A DNA stretch of 64,000 bases from Allocoprococcus sp004560705 (GTDB taxonomy: Bacteria > Bacillota > Clostridia > Lachnospirales > Lachnospiraceae): assembly GCF_052065755.1 (NCBI RefSeq), contig NZ_JBQHTK010000005.1:62001-126000 (forward strand), read 5' to 3'. A model generated the notes under the pieces. That model made no database searches. It saw only the letters and a list, made by a program, of their open reading frames with translations, and was not told the DNA's origin. The first letter of the stretch is position 1. The number at the start of each line of letters is the position of its first letter. The position numbers and the translations under genes are program-made. Positions 44,691-53,781 of the stretch are shown piece by piece.

Positions 44691-45026
44691 ATGGGACATA
44701 ATCATGAAGGCGGAAATGAAGATAACGATCTTCTTGAAACACAGGTAGTCACGATTACTCTTGACGACGACGAGGAGATTGAATGCTCCATCATTACTAC
44801 ATTTGAGGTTAATTCAAAAGAATACATTGTACTTCTTCCATTAGACGAGAACGGGGAGAACGAAGACGGCGATGTATGGATTTATCGTTTCATCAGGGAT
44901 ACGACCGGTGGAAACAATCATGATCTCGAAAACATCGAAGATGATGATGAATACGAACTTGCTGCGGATGCATTCGATGAATGGCTGGACGAGCAGCAAT
45001 TCGAAGAGTTTGGTATTGATGACTAG
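44691..45026 (+). CDS. DUF1292 family protein
   Basis: A 111-residue, very acidic protein of the DUF1292 family, common in Firmicutes and of unknown function: TITLDDDEEIECSIITTF, then EYIVLLPLDENGE and a C-terminal acidic helix (AADAFDEWLDEQQFEEF). The ATG at 44691 has AAAGGAG ten bases upstream; in-frame codons back to 44658 lie before this site. A single-gene unit between two minus-strand operons. Confidence 0.88.
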   Translation: MGHNHEGGNEDNDLLETQVVTITLDDDEEIECSIITTFEVNSKEYIVLLPLDENGENEDGDVWIYRFIRDTTGGNNHDLENIEDDDEYELAADAFDEWLDEQQFEEFGIDD

Positions 45027-45052
45027 AACCGTCTGTTTCAATCCATTAAATG

Positions 45053-45078
45053 AAAGAGTCTGGCATGCCAGGCTCTTT
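45053..45078. terminator. Palindromic hairpin after the DUF1292 gene
   Basis: 26-base near-perfect palindrome: AAAGAGTCTGGCA against TGCCAGGCTCTTT, with one G-T pair and no loop to speak of. T tracts on either side are poor, so it may terminate weakly or act as an RNA-stabilising hairpin. Confidence 0.5.
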
Positions 45079-45136
45079 CCTGCTCTATAGAAAACTGCAT
45101 TTTTAAAGAGATAAATATCCGGTGAACATCGTGTTG

Positions 45137-46993
45137 TCAAACATGTCTTCCCAGAAGCTCTTCTACAAACCGGGAAGCTTTGACTGGATTCCCATTTTTC
45201 TCTGTTATATAAGAAATTGTAAGATGCTCCTTTGCTCTTGTCATTGCAACATAGAACATACGTCGTTCTTCTTCCATCTGTTCTGGTGTCACCGCCTTCT
45301 GATAAGGCACTTCTCCCTCATTGGCATGAATCAGAAATACAGTCGTAAATTCCAGACCTTTCGAGGAATGCATCGTCATTAACTGTACCTTTTCAGGATC
45401 TGCCGACTGTCGATTTCTACGAGCTTTCTCCTGCTCTTCCAGATCAGCGGTGTATGTATCAATATGACACATCCAATCCTGAAAGGTACGATAGGGCTTG
45501 CATCGTTCTTCCAGTTCGGTCATGACTTCAAGCAGAGTATTCCAGGGAACTTGATGTTCTTTCGCATATTCTTTCAGAAATGTATCGTAACCGATACGCT
45601 TCCTGATATACTGGATCGCCGAATAAGGCGTCATGTTCTCCAGCATTTTGATATCAACCTCAAACTGGTCAATGATGTCCTGCATCCATTCTTTATCCAG
45701 ATAAAATCTTCGCAGATCTTCAAATTCCACTCTGGCACCATCCATACTGTTTCTGGCAAGATATCGCACTGGCCTGTTTGCAATCATCAAAAACCAACGT
45801 CTTTCCCGATTCCCGGCCGCAAGCTGCATATAAGCGATCATATCCCGGACAATGAAATGATCATAAAAATTAGGAATATGTTCTTTCATCTCAAACGGGA
45901 TCCGGTATTCATTCAGGATCTCCGTCAGCATCCGCGCCTGAATTCCGGCACGGAAAAGTACTGCAATCTCTCCCGGCTTCTCACCAAGATCCAGATGTTT
46001 CTGAATCTCACCTGCCACATATCTGCTTTCTTCATTCTCATCCAGCACTTCCTGAACATGGACACTTTCTCCTTTTCCTTTCGATGACTGGACCCTTTTA
46101 TAGAATCTCGACTCATTATGCAGGATCACCCGCGATGCGGCACCTACGATAAACTCGGTAGAACGGTAATTTGTTGTAAGCGGAATCTGCCTGATATTTG
46201 GAAATTCCTGCTTCATGTAAAGCATAAGTTCAGGCTTTGCCCCACGGAATCCATAGATAGATTGGTCATCATCCCCTACAACAAACAAATTGTATTCAGG
46301 AGCCGCAATCATCCGAATCACCTCATACTGCACCCGGTTGATGTCCTGAAACTCATCGATCAGAATATATCGGAAACGTTCCTGCCACGCTTTTAAAATG
46401 TCCGGACGTTTCTGAAACAATGCATAGCACTGAACCAGCATATCGTCAAAATCAAATTTCTTTCGTTCTTTTTTCTTTTTTTCATACTGGCGGAACAAAA
46501 GCGTAAATTCTTCCTGATTCAAATGTTGACTGTGAAAGTCCTTCAAATGGAGAAGGCTGTTCTTCACGATTCCGATTTCCTGCATCAATTCATGTGTCAG
46601 TTCTTCATCGTCTTCCGGTCCTTGGAGTGATTCAAGTTTCAGTTCATCCATTGCCTGTTTCAGGATCTCAAGTCCTTCCTGCTCGGCAAGCAGATTCGAA
46701 CCGTTGATGCCATAAGCACATTTCAGTATCCCATAAAAAACACTGTGGAAAGTTCCGAACGTGACCGGATAATGCTTTCCTTCGGTCAAAGAAGTAAATC
46801 GTTCTCTCATTTCACGCGCAGCAAGCCGTGTAAATGTAATCACAAGTATCTGACCGGGATCGATTCCGGCCTCTTCAATCAAATACCGGATTCTTCTGGT
46901 TATGGTCAGTGTCTTACCTGACCCCGGCGGTGCAATCACCATACATGGCCCCTCCAGGTGATGTACCGCCTCTTCTTGTCCTTTGTTCAGCAT
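45137..46993 (-). CDS. UvrD/PcrA-like ATP-dependent DNA helicase
   Basis: A 618-residue superfamily 1A helicase. Motifs in order: APPGSGKTLTITRR (Walker A), ITFTRLAAREMRER, LIDEFQDINRVQ, VVGDDDQSIYGFRGA, TNYRST, MTMHSSKGLEF and FYVAMTRAKEHL. It is shorter than typical PcrA (about 720-750 residues) and lacks its C-terminal tail, so it is probably an accessory helicase. It follows gltX by 25 bases on the same strand and probably shares its transcript. Confidence 0.9.
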   Translation of the reverse strand: MLNKGQEEAVHHLEGPCMVIAPPGSGKTLTITRRIRYLIEEAGIDPGQILVITFTRLAAREMRERFTSLTEGKHYPVTFGTFHSVFYGILKCAYGINGSNLLAEQEGLEILKQAMDELKLESLQGPEDDEELTHELMQEIGIVKNSLLHLKDFHSQHLNQEEFTLLFRQYEKKKKERKKFDFDDMLVQCYALFQKRPDILKAWQERFRYILIDEFQDINRVQYEVIRMIAAPEYNLFVVGDDDQSIYGFRGAKPELMLYMKQEFPNIRQIPLTTNYRSTEFIVGAASRVILHNESRFYKRVQSSKGKGESVHVQEVLDENEESRYVAGEIQKHLDLGEKPGEIAVLFRAGIQARMLTEILNEYRIPFEMKEHIPNFYDHFIVRDMIAYMQLAAGNRERRWFLMIANRPVRYLARNSMDGARVEFEDLRRFYLDKEWMQDIIDQFEVDIKMLENMTPYSAIQYIRKRIGYDTFLKEYAKEHQVPWNTLLEVMTELEERCKPYRTFQDWMCHIDTYTADLEEQEKARRNRQSADPEKVQLMTMHSSKGLEFTTVFLIHANEGEVPYQKAVTPEQMEEERRMFYVAMTRAKEHLTISYITEKNGNPVKASRFVEELLGRHV

Positions 46994-47018
46994 TCACCAA
47001 AACCCCTTATTATATTAA

Positions 47019-48476
47019 TTATTTACTCAGCATTTCAATTGCTTTTCTGATTCTGGCACAGGATTCTTCTCTTCCAAGTATCTCCATCAGTTCGGTCGCT
47101 CCGCCCGGTGTGTTCTGTTTACCGGAAACCGCCGTTCTGACAGGCCACATTACATAGCCGTTCTTACAACCTTTTTCTGCCACATAATCCTTCAGAAGAC
47201 CGTACAGCGCATCATTACTGTAATCGTCCCATGCTTCCAGACGCGGAAGCAGTTCTTTCAATACCTCAAGAGAAGTCTCTTCATTCGTTTTCATCTTCTT
47301 GTGACAATACATAGCCGTATCATATTCCGGAAGTTCTTCGAAGAAATCAATCTGCTCTGCGATATCCGGGAAGATCTCAATTCTACTCTTAACAAGTGCA
47401 GCAATCTTCTTCAGATCATAATCTTTTGTAATAACTTTTCTGATATATGGTTCAGCCATCTCATAAAAGGTATCGAAATCCATAGCTTTCAGGTATTCAC
47501 CATTCATCCATTTCAGCTTAGTTGTATCAAAAACAGCCGGCGATTTACTCATATGATGATAATCAAATGCCTCCACCAGCTCAGGAAGAGAGAAAATCTC
47601 CCGGTTATCCTGTGGACACCATCCAAGCAGTGCAACATAATTGACGATTGCCTCACTCACATATCCCTGATCTAACAGATCTTCATAAGAAGAGTGTCCA
47701 CATCTCTTGCTAAGCTTCTTATGGTTTTCATCTGTGATAAGCGGACAATGTACATAAATCGGAACTTCCCATCCGAACGCCTCATAAAGACGATTGTATT
47801 TCGGTGCAGACGATAAATATTCATTACCTCGCACGACATGTGTGATTCCCATCAGATGATCGTCAATGACATTAGCAAAATTATAAGTCGGATATCCGTC
47901 TGATTTAATCAGAATCATGTCATCCAGCTCGGCATTCGGAACGGTGATATCTCCATAAATCTCATCATGGAATGTCGTTGTACCTTCTGTCGGCATATTA
48001 ATACGAATAACATAAGGCTTTCCTGATGCAAGATTTTCCTCAATCTCTTCCTTACTGAGATGCAGGCAATGTTTATCATAGTTTACAATTTCAGTACCTT
48101 CAGAAGAAACAGAAGTTTTCAAAGATTCCAAACGTTCTTTGTCGCAAAAACAATAATAAGCATCTCCCTGTTCGATGAGCTGTTTAGCATATTTCAAATA
48201 AATGCCGGACGCATTACGCTCGCTCTGAACATACGGTCCATATCCGCCGTCTTTGTCCGGGCCTTCATCATGAACAAGCCCAGTTTTCTCCAGCGTACGG
48301 TAAATAATATCCAGTGCACCTTCCACAAATCGTTCCTGGTCTGTATCCTCAATACGAAGCATAAAATCGCCATTCTCATGCTTTGCAATCAGATATGCAT
48401 ACAATGCGGTTCTAAGATTTCCAACATGCATACGTCCGGTAGGACTCGGCGCAAATCTTGTTCTAACTTTACTCAT
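47019..48476 (-). CDS. gltX: Glutamyl-tRNA synthetase
   Basis: A 485-residue class I synthetase charging tRNA-Glu (and possibly tRNA-Gln, as in many Firmicutes that use the amidotransferase route). The HIGH motif is PSPTGRMHVGNLRTALY and the KMSKS motif HKKLSKRCG. The anticodon-binding C-terminal domain follows. GAGAGGGAACCGATT precedes the ATG, and a promoter with 17-base spacing lies just upstream, overlapping the end of the exporter gene. Confidence 0.95.
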   Translation of the reverse strand: MSKVRTRFAPSPTGRMHVGNLRTALYAYLIAKHENGDFMLRIEDTDQERFVEGALDIIYRTLEKTGLVHDEGPDKDGGYGPYVQSERNASGIYLKYAKQLIEQGDAYYCFCDKERLESLKTSVSSEGTEIVNYDKHCLHLSKEEIEENLASGKPYVIRINMPTEGTTTFHDEIYGDITVPNAELDDMILIKSDGYPTYNFANVIDDHLMGITHVVRGNEYLSSAPKYNRLYEAFGWEVPIYVHCPLITDENHKKLSKRCGHSSYEDLLDQGYVSEAIVNYVALLGWCPQDNREIFSLPELVEAFDYHHMSKSPAVFDTTKLKWMNGEYLKAMDFDTFYEMAEPYIRKVITKDYDLKKIAALVKSRIEIFPDIAEQIDFFEELPEYDTAMYCHKKMKTNEETSLEVLKELLPRLEAWDDYSNDALYGLLKDYVAEKGCKNGYVMWPVRTAVSGKQNTPGGATELMEILGREESCARIRKAIEMLSK

Positions 48477-48529
48477 AATCGGTTCCCTCTCTTTATCTTA
48501 ATCTTTTCTATCTTTAAATGTCCCAAAAT

Positions 48530-48558
48530 ATACTACCACATTCCGATTTTTACTTCAA
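48530..48558 (-). promoter_or_regulatory. gltX promoter
   Basis: TTGAAG, 17-base spacer, TAGTAT with a TGG extension on the minus strand. The -35 box overlaps the last codons of the upstream exporter gene. Confidence 0.65.
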
Positions 48559-49056
48559 GTGGGCATCGTTACTTCCCTCTTCTTTTCGAATGTATTTCAT
48601 GGAATTCTGCTTCCATTCACCCTTCTGGAACGAATAAAAAACAGTATCTATAATAAAGATTGCCAGCGCAAAAACCCCCGCAATCTGAAGCGTCTGAATC
48701 AGATAGTACCCAGTCATTTTCTCATTTCCTTCCAGTATATAATGGACGATCCGGTACATGCCGGCTCCCGGTACAGTCGGCAAAAATCCTGCAATCAGAA
48801 ACAGAGTAACCGGAGTCTTAAATATACGTGCAAAAATATGGGATATCACTGCCACTACAAGTGCAGAGATAAAAGATGAAAAAACAACATCCAATCCATT
48901 CTGAATGCAGATCAGATACACCAATCCTCCTGCCGCACCAACACCCCCTGCATGAAACAAATACTTTTTTGGAGTATCAAGCAGTACGGCAAAACCGTAG
49001 ATTGCCAGAAATGCTCCGGAAACCTGAATCATTATTCTAAACATCTCTCGATTCAT
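48550..49056 (-). CDS. Threonine/serine exporter family, small subunit (ThrE C-terminal half)
   Basis: A 168-residue membrane protein matching the ThrE_2 (DUF3815) half of ThrE-type amino acid exporters: AGFLPTVPGAGMYRIVHYIL is the characteristic stretch, with about five membrane helices. In Corynebacterium ThrE the two halves are fused; here they are separate adjacent genes. AAGGAGGAGACAGTT precedes the ATG; it lies 15 bases after its partner. The substrate is assumed from the family only. Confidence 0.85.
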   Translation of the reverse strand: MNREMFRIMIQVSGAFLAIYGFAVLLDTPKKYLFHAGGVGAAGGLVYLICIQNGLDVVFSSFISALVVAVISHIFARIFKTPVTLFLIAGFLPTVPGAGMYRIVHYILEGNEKMTGYYLIQTLQIAGVFALAIFIIDTVFYSFQKGEWKQNSMKYIRKEEGSNDAHLK

Positions 49057-49071
49057 AACTGTCTCCTCCTT

Positions 49072-49830
49072 CTAATAACTCCCCATAATTGCCAGACCGA
49101 TACCAATACCGATAGCAATTCCTGCCGCCTTGATGAATGCTTCCAGCATTCGGGCAATGCCTGAAAGATAATCGCCTCTAAGTGTATCTCTCGCTGCATT
49201 TGTGATTGCCATTCCCGGAACAAGCGGCATGATACAAGAGATGATTACAATATCAATATCCATTCTGCCGCCAAGCATGATTTTCATAACTGCACTTGCC
49301 ATTGCAATGCCCATAGACGAAAATACGTCTTCTATAAAAGCATGGACCTTAAGATCACGCACTGCTTCGATACAAAATGCGAGAAATGCGCCTACAATCA
49401 GCGATGACACAACCTCCCAGATTCCTCCTCCAAAGAAAAGGGAGAATCCCACACAAACAGCAACCGTTGCAATACTATAGGAAAAACGGCGATATTCTTT
49501 CTTTTTCAGTGAATTCAGCTCCTCATATGCCGCCTGCAAGGACAATTCTCCACCACAGTAACGTCTCGAAATATCATTAACCGAAACCACACGGCTCAGA
49601 TTATTTTCACGGCTTTCCACACGCTTCACAAGCGTCACAACTTTCTCACCCTTCACCTTCACAGAAGCTGTGATTCCTGTCATCACGACCAGTACTTCTG
49701 ACATTTCCAGATTATCTGCTGTCTTTAAAATATGGTACATGGTATCTTCCACCCGGTAAGTCTCAGCTCCGCTGCAGAGCATCAACTCACCTGCAGACAT
49801 CGCTGTTTTGATTAGCAACTGTAAATCCAT
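49072..49830 (-). CDS. Threonine/serine exporter family, large subunit (ThrE N-terminal half)
   Basis: A 252-residue ThrE (DUF1212) protein. It has a soluble N-terminal part beginning LLIKTAMSAGELMLCSGAETYRVEDT, then membrane helices including IISCIMPLVPGMAITNAARDTL, the conserved proline-containing core. It likely pairs with the product of the next gene to form a split exporter. The ATG at 49830 follows ACAGGAGTGTAGT. It starts right after the grd terminator, so it is a separate unit. Confidence 0.87.
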   Translation of the reverse strand: MDLQLLIKTAMSAGELMLCSGAETYRVEDTMYHILKTADNLEMSEVLVVMTGITASVKVKGEKVVTLVKRVESRENNLSRVVSVNDISRRYCGGELSLQAAYEELNSLKKKEYRRFSYSIATVAVCVGFSLFFGGGIWEVVSSLIVGAFLAFCIEAVRDLKVHAFIEDVFSSMGIAMASAVMKIMLGGRMDIDIVIISCIMPLVPGMAITNAARDTLRGDYLSGIARMLEAFIKAAGIAIGIGIGLAIMGSY

Positions 49831-49863
49831 ACTACACTCCTGTCTCCCCAATTACCCAGCTGA

Positions 49864-49906
49864 TCTAAAAACTACGAAAGGAGACGCAGCAAAAACGCTA
49901 CGTCTC
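49864..49906 (-). terminator. Terminator of the grd operon
   Basis: On the minus strand GGAGACGTAGC pairs with GCTGCGTCTCC (one G-T pair) around a GTTTTT loop, followed by TTTCGTAGTTTTT. It lies 35 bases after the grdD stop. Confidence 0.8.
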
Positions 49907-49940
49907 CCAATATTATACGTTATTTCCATCAATTAATCAA

Positions 49941-51095
49941 CTAATTGATATATCCTGCCTTCTTCAGCTCTTCTTCTGCTTTCGCAAGATTTGCATCAGA
50001 CACACGGATGATCGGGCCTGTACATCCCATTCCGCTCTCTGCGTAGATGTTGATCTTCCAGAGTGCTTTCACCGCATCTTCAAGATCCATAACTTCGATT
50101 CCAGGAATCTGTGCTGTTACGATTTCCTTCGGCGGCTCTTTTACTTCTTCTTCTGCAGCTGCAGGTTTCTGTGCTGCCTTGTGAGCATCCAGAATTTCCT
50201 TCAGACCAGCTTTCTTAGCTGCTGCAAATTCAGCTTTTGCTACTTCAAATACTTTTCCTCTTACGAGCTGTGCTGCGTAACGGATTGCATTTGCAATAAC
50301 CGGAGCGCCAGATGCACGGGATACGATCATAACGAGCTGTTCATATCCTTCTCCGATACCAGGTCCATAACCAAATCCGGTTGCTTCGAAGCTTCCGCCT
50401 GTCATGAAGGATGAAAGCATCTTAACAAGGATGTTACCGGTCAGGGAATCTGTTACCATGATGTCCGGAGCTGCCTGAAGAACATCGTTTCCTCTCATAA
50501 CGCATCCGCCGTCTGCACGGGTAGATTCAGCAAATGTGATATCATATCCGTTTTCTTTCAGCTGTTTCAAAGCTTTTTCTGTCTGACGTGCACCGTCAAC
50601 ATTCAGAATACCAACTGTCGGATTCTTTTTACCGCATGCTTTCGCTGCGATGATTCCGTAGATCGCATTCTTGATCATTCCTTCAATACGGTCTGTGCTG
50701 GATGTACCTGTTGTGTTAGCAACAAACATCTCTTTCGCCTTTGCAGGTGTTACACAGCGTCCAACGGTAGAAACACCGATCGGGAATGGGAAGTGCATCG
50801 TTACAGCAGCGTCAATTTCTTTATTTTTGAGCATTTCTTCCATCTTATCATGGCCTTCTTCGTCGTTAGCCACTTTAACGGTCGTAACACCCTCTGCTTC
50901 TAACGTACCGATGTAGTATACATCGATTCCGTCTTTTGCCGCCTCAATTGCAGCTGCCATAGAGTTTTCTTCTCCATGCTCGCTGCCCATACCGGTCAGA
51001 GCAATTTTCGGACGTTTTCCGAAGCTTCCGGTCTCCAGTCCTTCTGCCATGCTCATGAAGGTCTCGGCGATCATTTTTTCAATTCCACTTGCCAT
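49941..51095 (-). CDS. grdD: Glycine reductase complex component C, subunit GrdD
   Basis: A 384-residue PlsX-like subunit of protein C, the part of glycine reductase that takes the carboxymethyl-selenoether from GrdA and releases acetyl phosphate. The C-terminal SGMGCTGPIIRVSD holds Cys358, matching the acetyl-carrying Cys reported near position 359 in characterised GrdD. A long Ala/Lys/Glu linker precedes it. GAGAGGTGGACGATT precedes the ATG. Last gene of the operon, 14 bases after grdC. Confidence 0.93.
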   Translation of the reverse strand: MASGIEKMIAETFMSMAEGLETGSFGKRPKIALTGMGSEHGEENSMAAAIEAAKDGIDVYYIGTLEAEGVTTVKVANDEEGHDKMEEMLKNKEIDAAVTMHFPFPIGVSTVGRCVTPAKAKEMFVANTTGTSSTDRIEGMIKNAIYGIIAAKACGKKNPTVGILNVDGARQTEKALKQLKENGYDITFAESTRADGGCVMRGNDVLQAAPDIMVTDSLTGNILVKMLSSFMTGGSFEATGFGYGPGIGEGYEQLVMIVSRASGAPVIANAIRYAAQLVRGKVFEVAKAEFAAAKKAGLKEILDAHKAAQKPAAAEEEVKEPPKEIVTAQIPGIEVMDLEDAVKALWKINIYAESGMGCTGPIIRVSDANLAKAEEELKKAGYIN

Positions 51096-51109
51096 AATCG
51101 TCCACCTCT

Positions 51110-52642
51110 CTATTCTGCCAGCATTGATGCAGCAAAGTCTTTCATAGCTTTAGCGATTAATCCTTTAACTTCTTCTTCAGAAACTCCGCTGTTGTCTTCT
51201 GCTCCGGTATTAGCCTGGATTACAAAAGAAACACCGTCAAACAGGTTGGTCATACGTCCAAGGAACAAGCTTCCTTTTCCGATAATCATTGCATTCTTGA
51301 TCTTGCCTGCAAGAATATCTTCTCTTGCAAATCCGATGTACGGCACACCTGAAGGAATATGTCCCTGTGTCGGAGCCCATCCTGTAAGTCCGTGCTCGGT
51401 TGCAAAGCTTGCAAGCTGTTTCTTGTCAAGGTCACCACGCTTAACAGCAAGTGCACCGATCATCTTGTAGTTAGCAAGCGGTACATCTCCTGCTCCAGCC
51501 GGTTTTGTGATATCCGGGTTCTGCATTTCCGGAGAGAATTTATCAATATCAGTAATCTTCATTCCAGCTCTTTCCAGAGGATCAGCTACAAGGCTTCCGA
51601 TAACGTTCTGCGGAGCACTTCCTGTTCCTACTGTATGACGTCCAAGGATATCAAGGTTGATTTCCGGGTTCACACCATCGTTTTCAGCAATGATTACACA
51701 GAATCCGCCAAGGCAGTCTTCCAGGATCGGAAGGCCTTTCTTAACATGGTCTTTACCGTTCATACCAAGTTTAGCAGTACATCCGCCAGCTGTAACAGCT
51801 ACGCATTTGTATGCTCCAGACTTAACAAGAGCTGCTGCTTCAATCAGTGCATGAGAAGGTCCTGCACAGAATCCACGAGAGTCAGATCCGGTAGCATTCA
51901 TAAGACCCGCAACTTCAGCTGCCGCCTTAGCGAAGTTACCGCCACCTCTCTGGTTCATATCACCACATGCTTCCTCAGCACAGTCGATAACGTATTCAAT
52001 ATCTGTCTTTTCGATACCTGCATTTCTTACACCATATAATAATGCAAGAACGCTGGTAGCTTTGCTCATGATATTTTCATGCATAACATGTGCAGAAAGG
52101 TTTACATCGATATCATGTGCTCTCTTAACGCATCCAACAAGCTTTCCGGCATGGTAAATACCTTCAGCATGCTCTTCGTTAACAAACTGTTCAATTTCAG
52201 AAAGTTCAACACCTTCTTCAACTTTAGCAACAATATCTTCCGTGATAATCGGATCAGCTGCGAAAGCTTCTTTGTGAGCTGCAACAAACTCTTTGTCAAG
52301 TTTAACAACTTCGAACATATCGCAGGTCTGAGCTAAAAGAATGAATTCTTCTTCCGGCATGATCTCGCCGTATTTTCCATATCTTTCAGCGCCTTCTTTA
52401 ACTTTATCATAATAAGGGAACTCTACCTGAGCCAGTTCATCCGGATGTGCATTTCCGATATATACCTGGTTCGGCCAGTAGTTTACGCATTCTTCATAAG
52501 AACGAAGATGACTTTCTAATTCTTTTAAGTATTCTGATTCTGGATTCACAACCCGCTCTGTTGTCTGAGTTGTTCCGTTGTATACTACCATCTGCGGAGT
52601 ATGTGCCAGAACATAGCTGGCTCCTTTAATTACACTGTTCAT
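51110..52642 (-). CDS. grdC: Glycine reductase complex component C, subunit GrdC
   Basis: A 510-residue thiolase/FabH-like subunit of protein C, partner of GrdD. Recognisable stretches are CAGPSHALIEAAALVKSG, VAVTAGGCTAKLGMNGKDH and QGHIPSGVPYIGFAREDI. GAAAGGTGGACACTTGCG precedes the ATG. It lies after a 170-base gap containing a strong hairpin that separates it from grdA, so its mRNA level may differ from that of grdA. Confidence 0.93.
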   Translation of the reverse strand: MNSVIKGASYVLAHTPQMVVYNGTTQTTERVVNPESEYLKELESHLRSYEECVNYWPNQVYIGNAHPDELAQVEFPYYDKVKEGAERYGKYGEIMPEEEFILLAQTCDMFEVVKLDKEFVAAHKEAFAADPIITEDIVAKVEEGVELSEIEQFVNEEHAEGIYHAGKLVGCVKRAHDIDVNLSAHVMHENIMSKATSVLALLYGVRNAGIEKTDIEYVIDCAEEACGDMNQRGGGNFAKAAAEVAGLMNATGSDSRGFCAGPSHALIEAAALVKSGAYKCVAVTAGGCTAKLGMNGKDHVKKGLPILEDCLGGFCVIIAENDGVNPEINLDILGRHTVGTGSAPQNVIGSLVADPLERAGMKITDIDKFSPEMQNPDITKPAGAGDVPLANYKMIGALAVKRGDLDKKQLASFATEHGLTGWAPTQGHIPSGVPYIGFAREDILAGKIKNAMIIGKGSLFLGRMTNLFDGVSFVIQANTGAEDNSGVSEEEVKGLIAKAMKDFAASMLAE

Positions 52643-52748
52643 CGCAAGTGTCCACCTTTCTTAAAGATATCAGATAAATATGCCCCCGCCATTTATCTGA
52701 CTATATTTCCTCAAATTAAATGAATTCAAGGATAGACTCTGTAAAGCA

Positions 52749-52782
52749 AAAGCGATGAGGTAAGTATTTACCTCACCGCTTT
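52749..52782 (-). terminator. Hairpin between grdA and grdC
   Basis: On the minus strand AAAGCGGTGAGGTAA pairs with TTACCTCATCGCTTT (one G-T pair) around a 4-base loop, followed by TTTTGCTTT overlapping the stem end. It looks like a partial terminator or mRNA-end stabiliser inside the operon. Confidence 0.65.
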
Positions 52783-52813
52783 TTGAAATCTAAGACGCCG
52801 TCAAAGATTCTTC

Positions 52814-53287
52814 TTATAAATACTTACAGTATTCGTCACGGATAGCTGACATTTCGCTTACGATATCATCAACATCAAGTACCATTTCCATCATACCTAC
52901 CTGTTCATCGTAAACTGCTGGGTCAAATTCTTCCTTCAATTCTGGTTCACATACGTGATATGTCGTAAGTCCAAGCTGGACTCCTGTCAATGGACCTGCA
53001 AAAGTCGGGTCACCTGCTGTTACAGTCTCAGCTGCAAGACCTGCAGCTTCACCTTCAGCAGCACCTACGATTACGACTACGTTTTCCGGGCCGTATTCTT
53101 CAGCGAATTCTTTTACCCTCTTCTGATTTTCAAGATCCATTGCGCCTGCGCTTGTTCAGACGAAACATTCTGTTGAAGAAAAAACAACTTCTCCTCCGGC
53201 TGTCTTAACGCATTCAGCGATAGCCGGTCCTGGAACACCATCACGGTCACCAATAATTACAACTTTTTTACCTTCTAAAATTGCCAT
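52814..53287 (-). CDS. grdA: Glycine reductase selenoprotein A (GrdA), UGA read as Sec
   Basis: A 157-residue selenoprotein that carries the carboxymethyl group as a selenoether between proteins B and C and is reduced by thioredoxin. An in-frame TGA at 53158-53156 encodes Sec44 in the motif C-F-V-U-T-S-A-G, as in all known GrdA. Both sides of the TGA are one GrdA: VVIIGDRDGVPGPAIAEC before, AGAMDLENQKRVKEFAEEYG after. The ATG at 53287 follows GGAAGGAGGAAAAACATC. Automatic callers will split it into two ORFs. trxA lies upstream and grdC downstream. Confidence 0.96.
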
Positions 53288-53327
53288 GATGTTTTTCCTC
53301 CTTCCCTTCATTTTATTTTTTATTAAT

Positions 53328-53428
53328 GAAATGCAAGCCAATTGCATTTCCGTAAAAGCCCGATGGCTTTGTACGCATTTTCGCTTGTTTACCGGTTATT
53401 CCCGGTCATTTTGCCGATCAAATCCGGC
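53328..53428 (-). promoter_or_regulatory. Cluster of small hairpins in the trxA-grdA gap
   Basis: Four perfect inverted repeats in 100 bases on the minus strand: GCCG/CGGC, CCGG/CCGG, AAAGCC/GGCTTT and GAAATGCAA/TTGCATTTC, the last just before the grdA ribosome binding site. Possible mRNA-stability or processing structures. Confidence 0.45.
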
Positions 53429-53438
53429 GTTCAAAAAA

Positions 53439-53756
53439 TTAGATATATTTTTTGATCATTGCTTCGATGCTTTCCTGAGTAGCATCTTCTTTAACAACTT
53501 CTTCTATTTTCTGTCCATCTTTGTAGATAGCCATTACCGGAAGTCCTAAGATCTGCTGTCCGATAGCAAGACGACGAGCTTTTGTAGTATTCAGAGATGT
53601 GAATTTCAGCTTATCGCCATATTTGTCTGCCATTTCATGTACGAACGGCATAAGAGCCTGGCAAGGTACACATCCATCACCGAAGAAATCTACAAAAACG
53701 TAGCCTTCTGCTTCAAGTACTTCTGTTTTAAATGTATTTTTATCTACTTCTAACAT
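53439..53756 (-). CDS. trxA: Thioredoxin of the glycine reductase system
   Basis: A 105-residue thioredoxin. The active site reads GDGCVPCQAL, where most thioredoxins have WCGPC; the GCVPC form is known from thioredoxins of other glycine-reducing clostridia. It passes electrons from TrxB to GrdA. The cis-Pro loop is ILGLPVMAIY. GAGGAGGAACAGATCA precedes the ATG. Located between trxB and grdA. Confidence 0.95.
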   Translation of the reverse strand: MLEVDKNTFKTEVLEAEGYVFVDFFGDGCVPCQALMPFVHEMADKYGDKLKFTSLNTTKARRLAIGQQILGLPVMAIYKDGQKIEEVVKEDATQESIEAMIKKYI

Positions 53757-53781
53757 TGATCTGTTCCTCCTCGAAGTCTAA

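Noticed and set aside
52814..53347. Two separate ORFs or a frameshift in the grdA region
   Set aside because: Both parts are in the same frame, separated by one TGA in the known GrdA Sec motif; this is recoding and not a broken gene.
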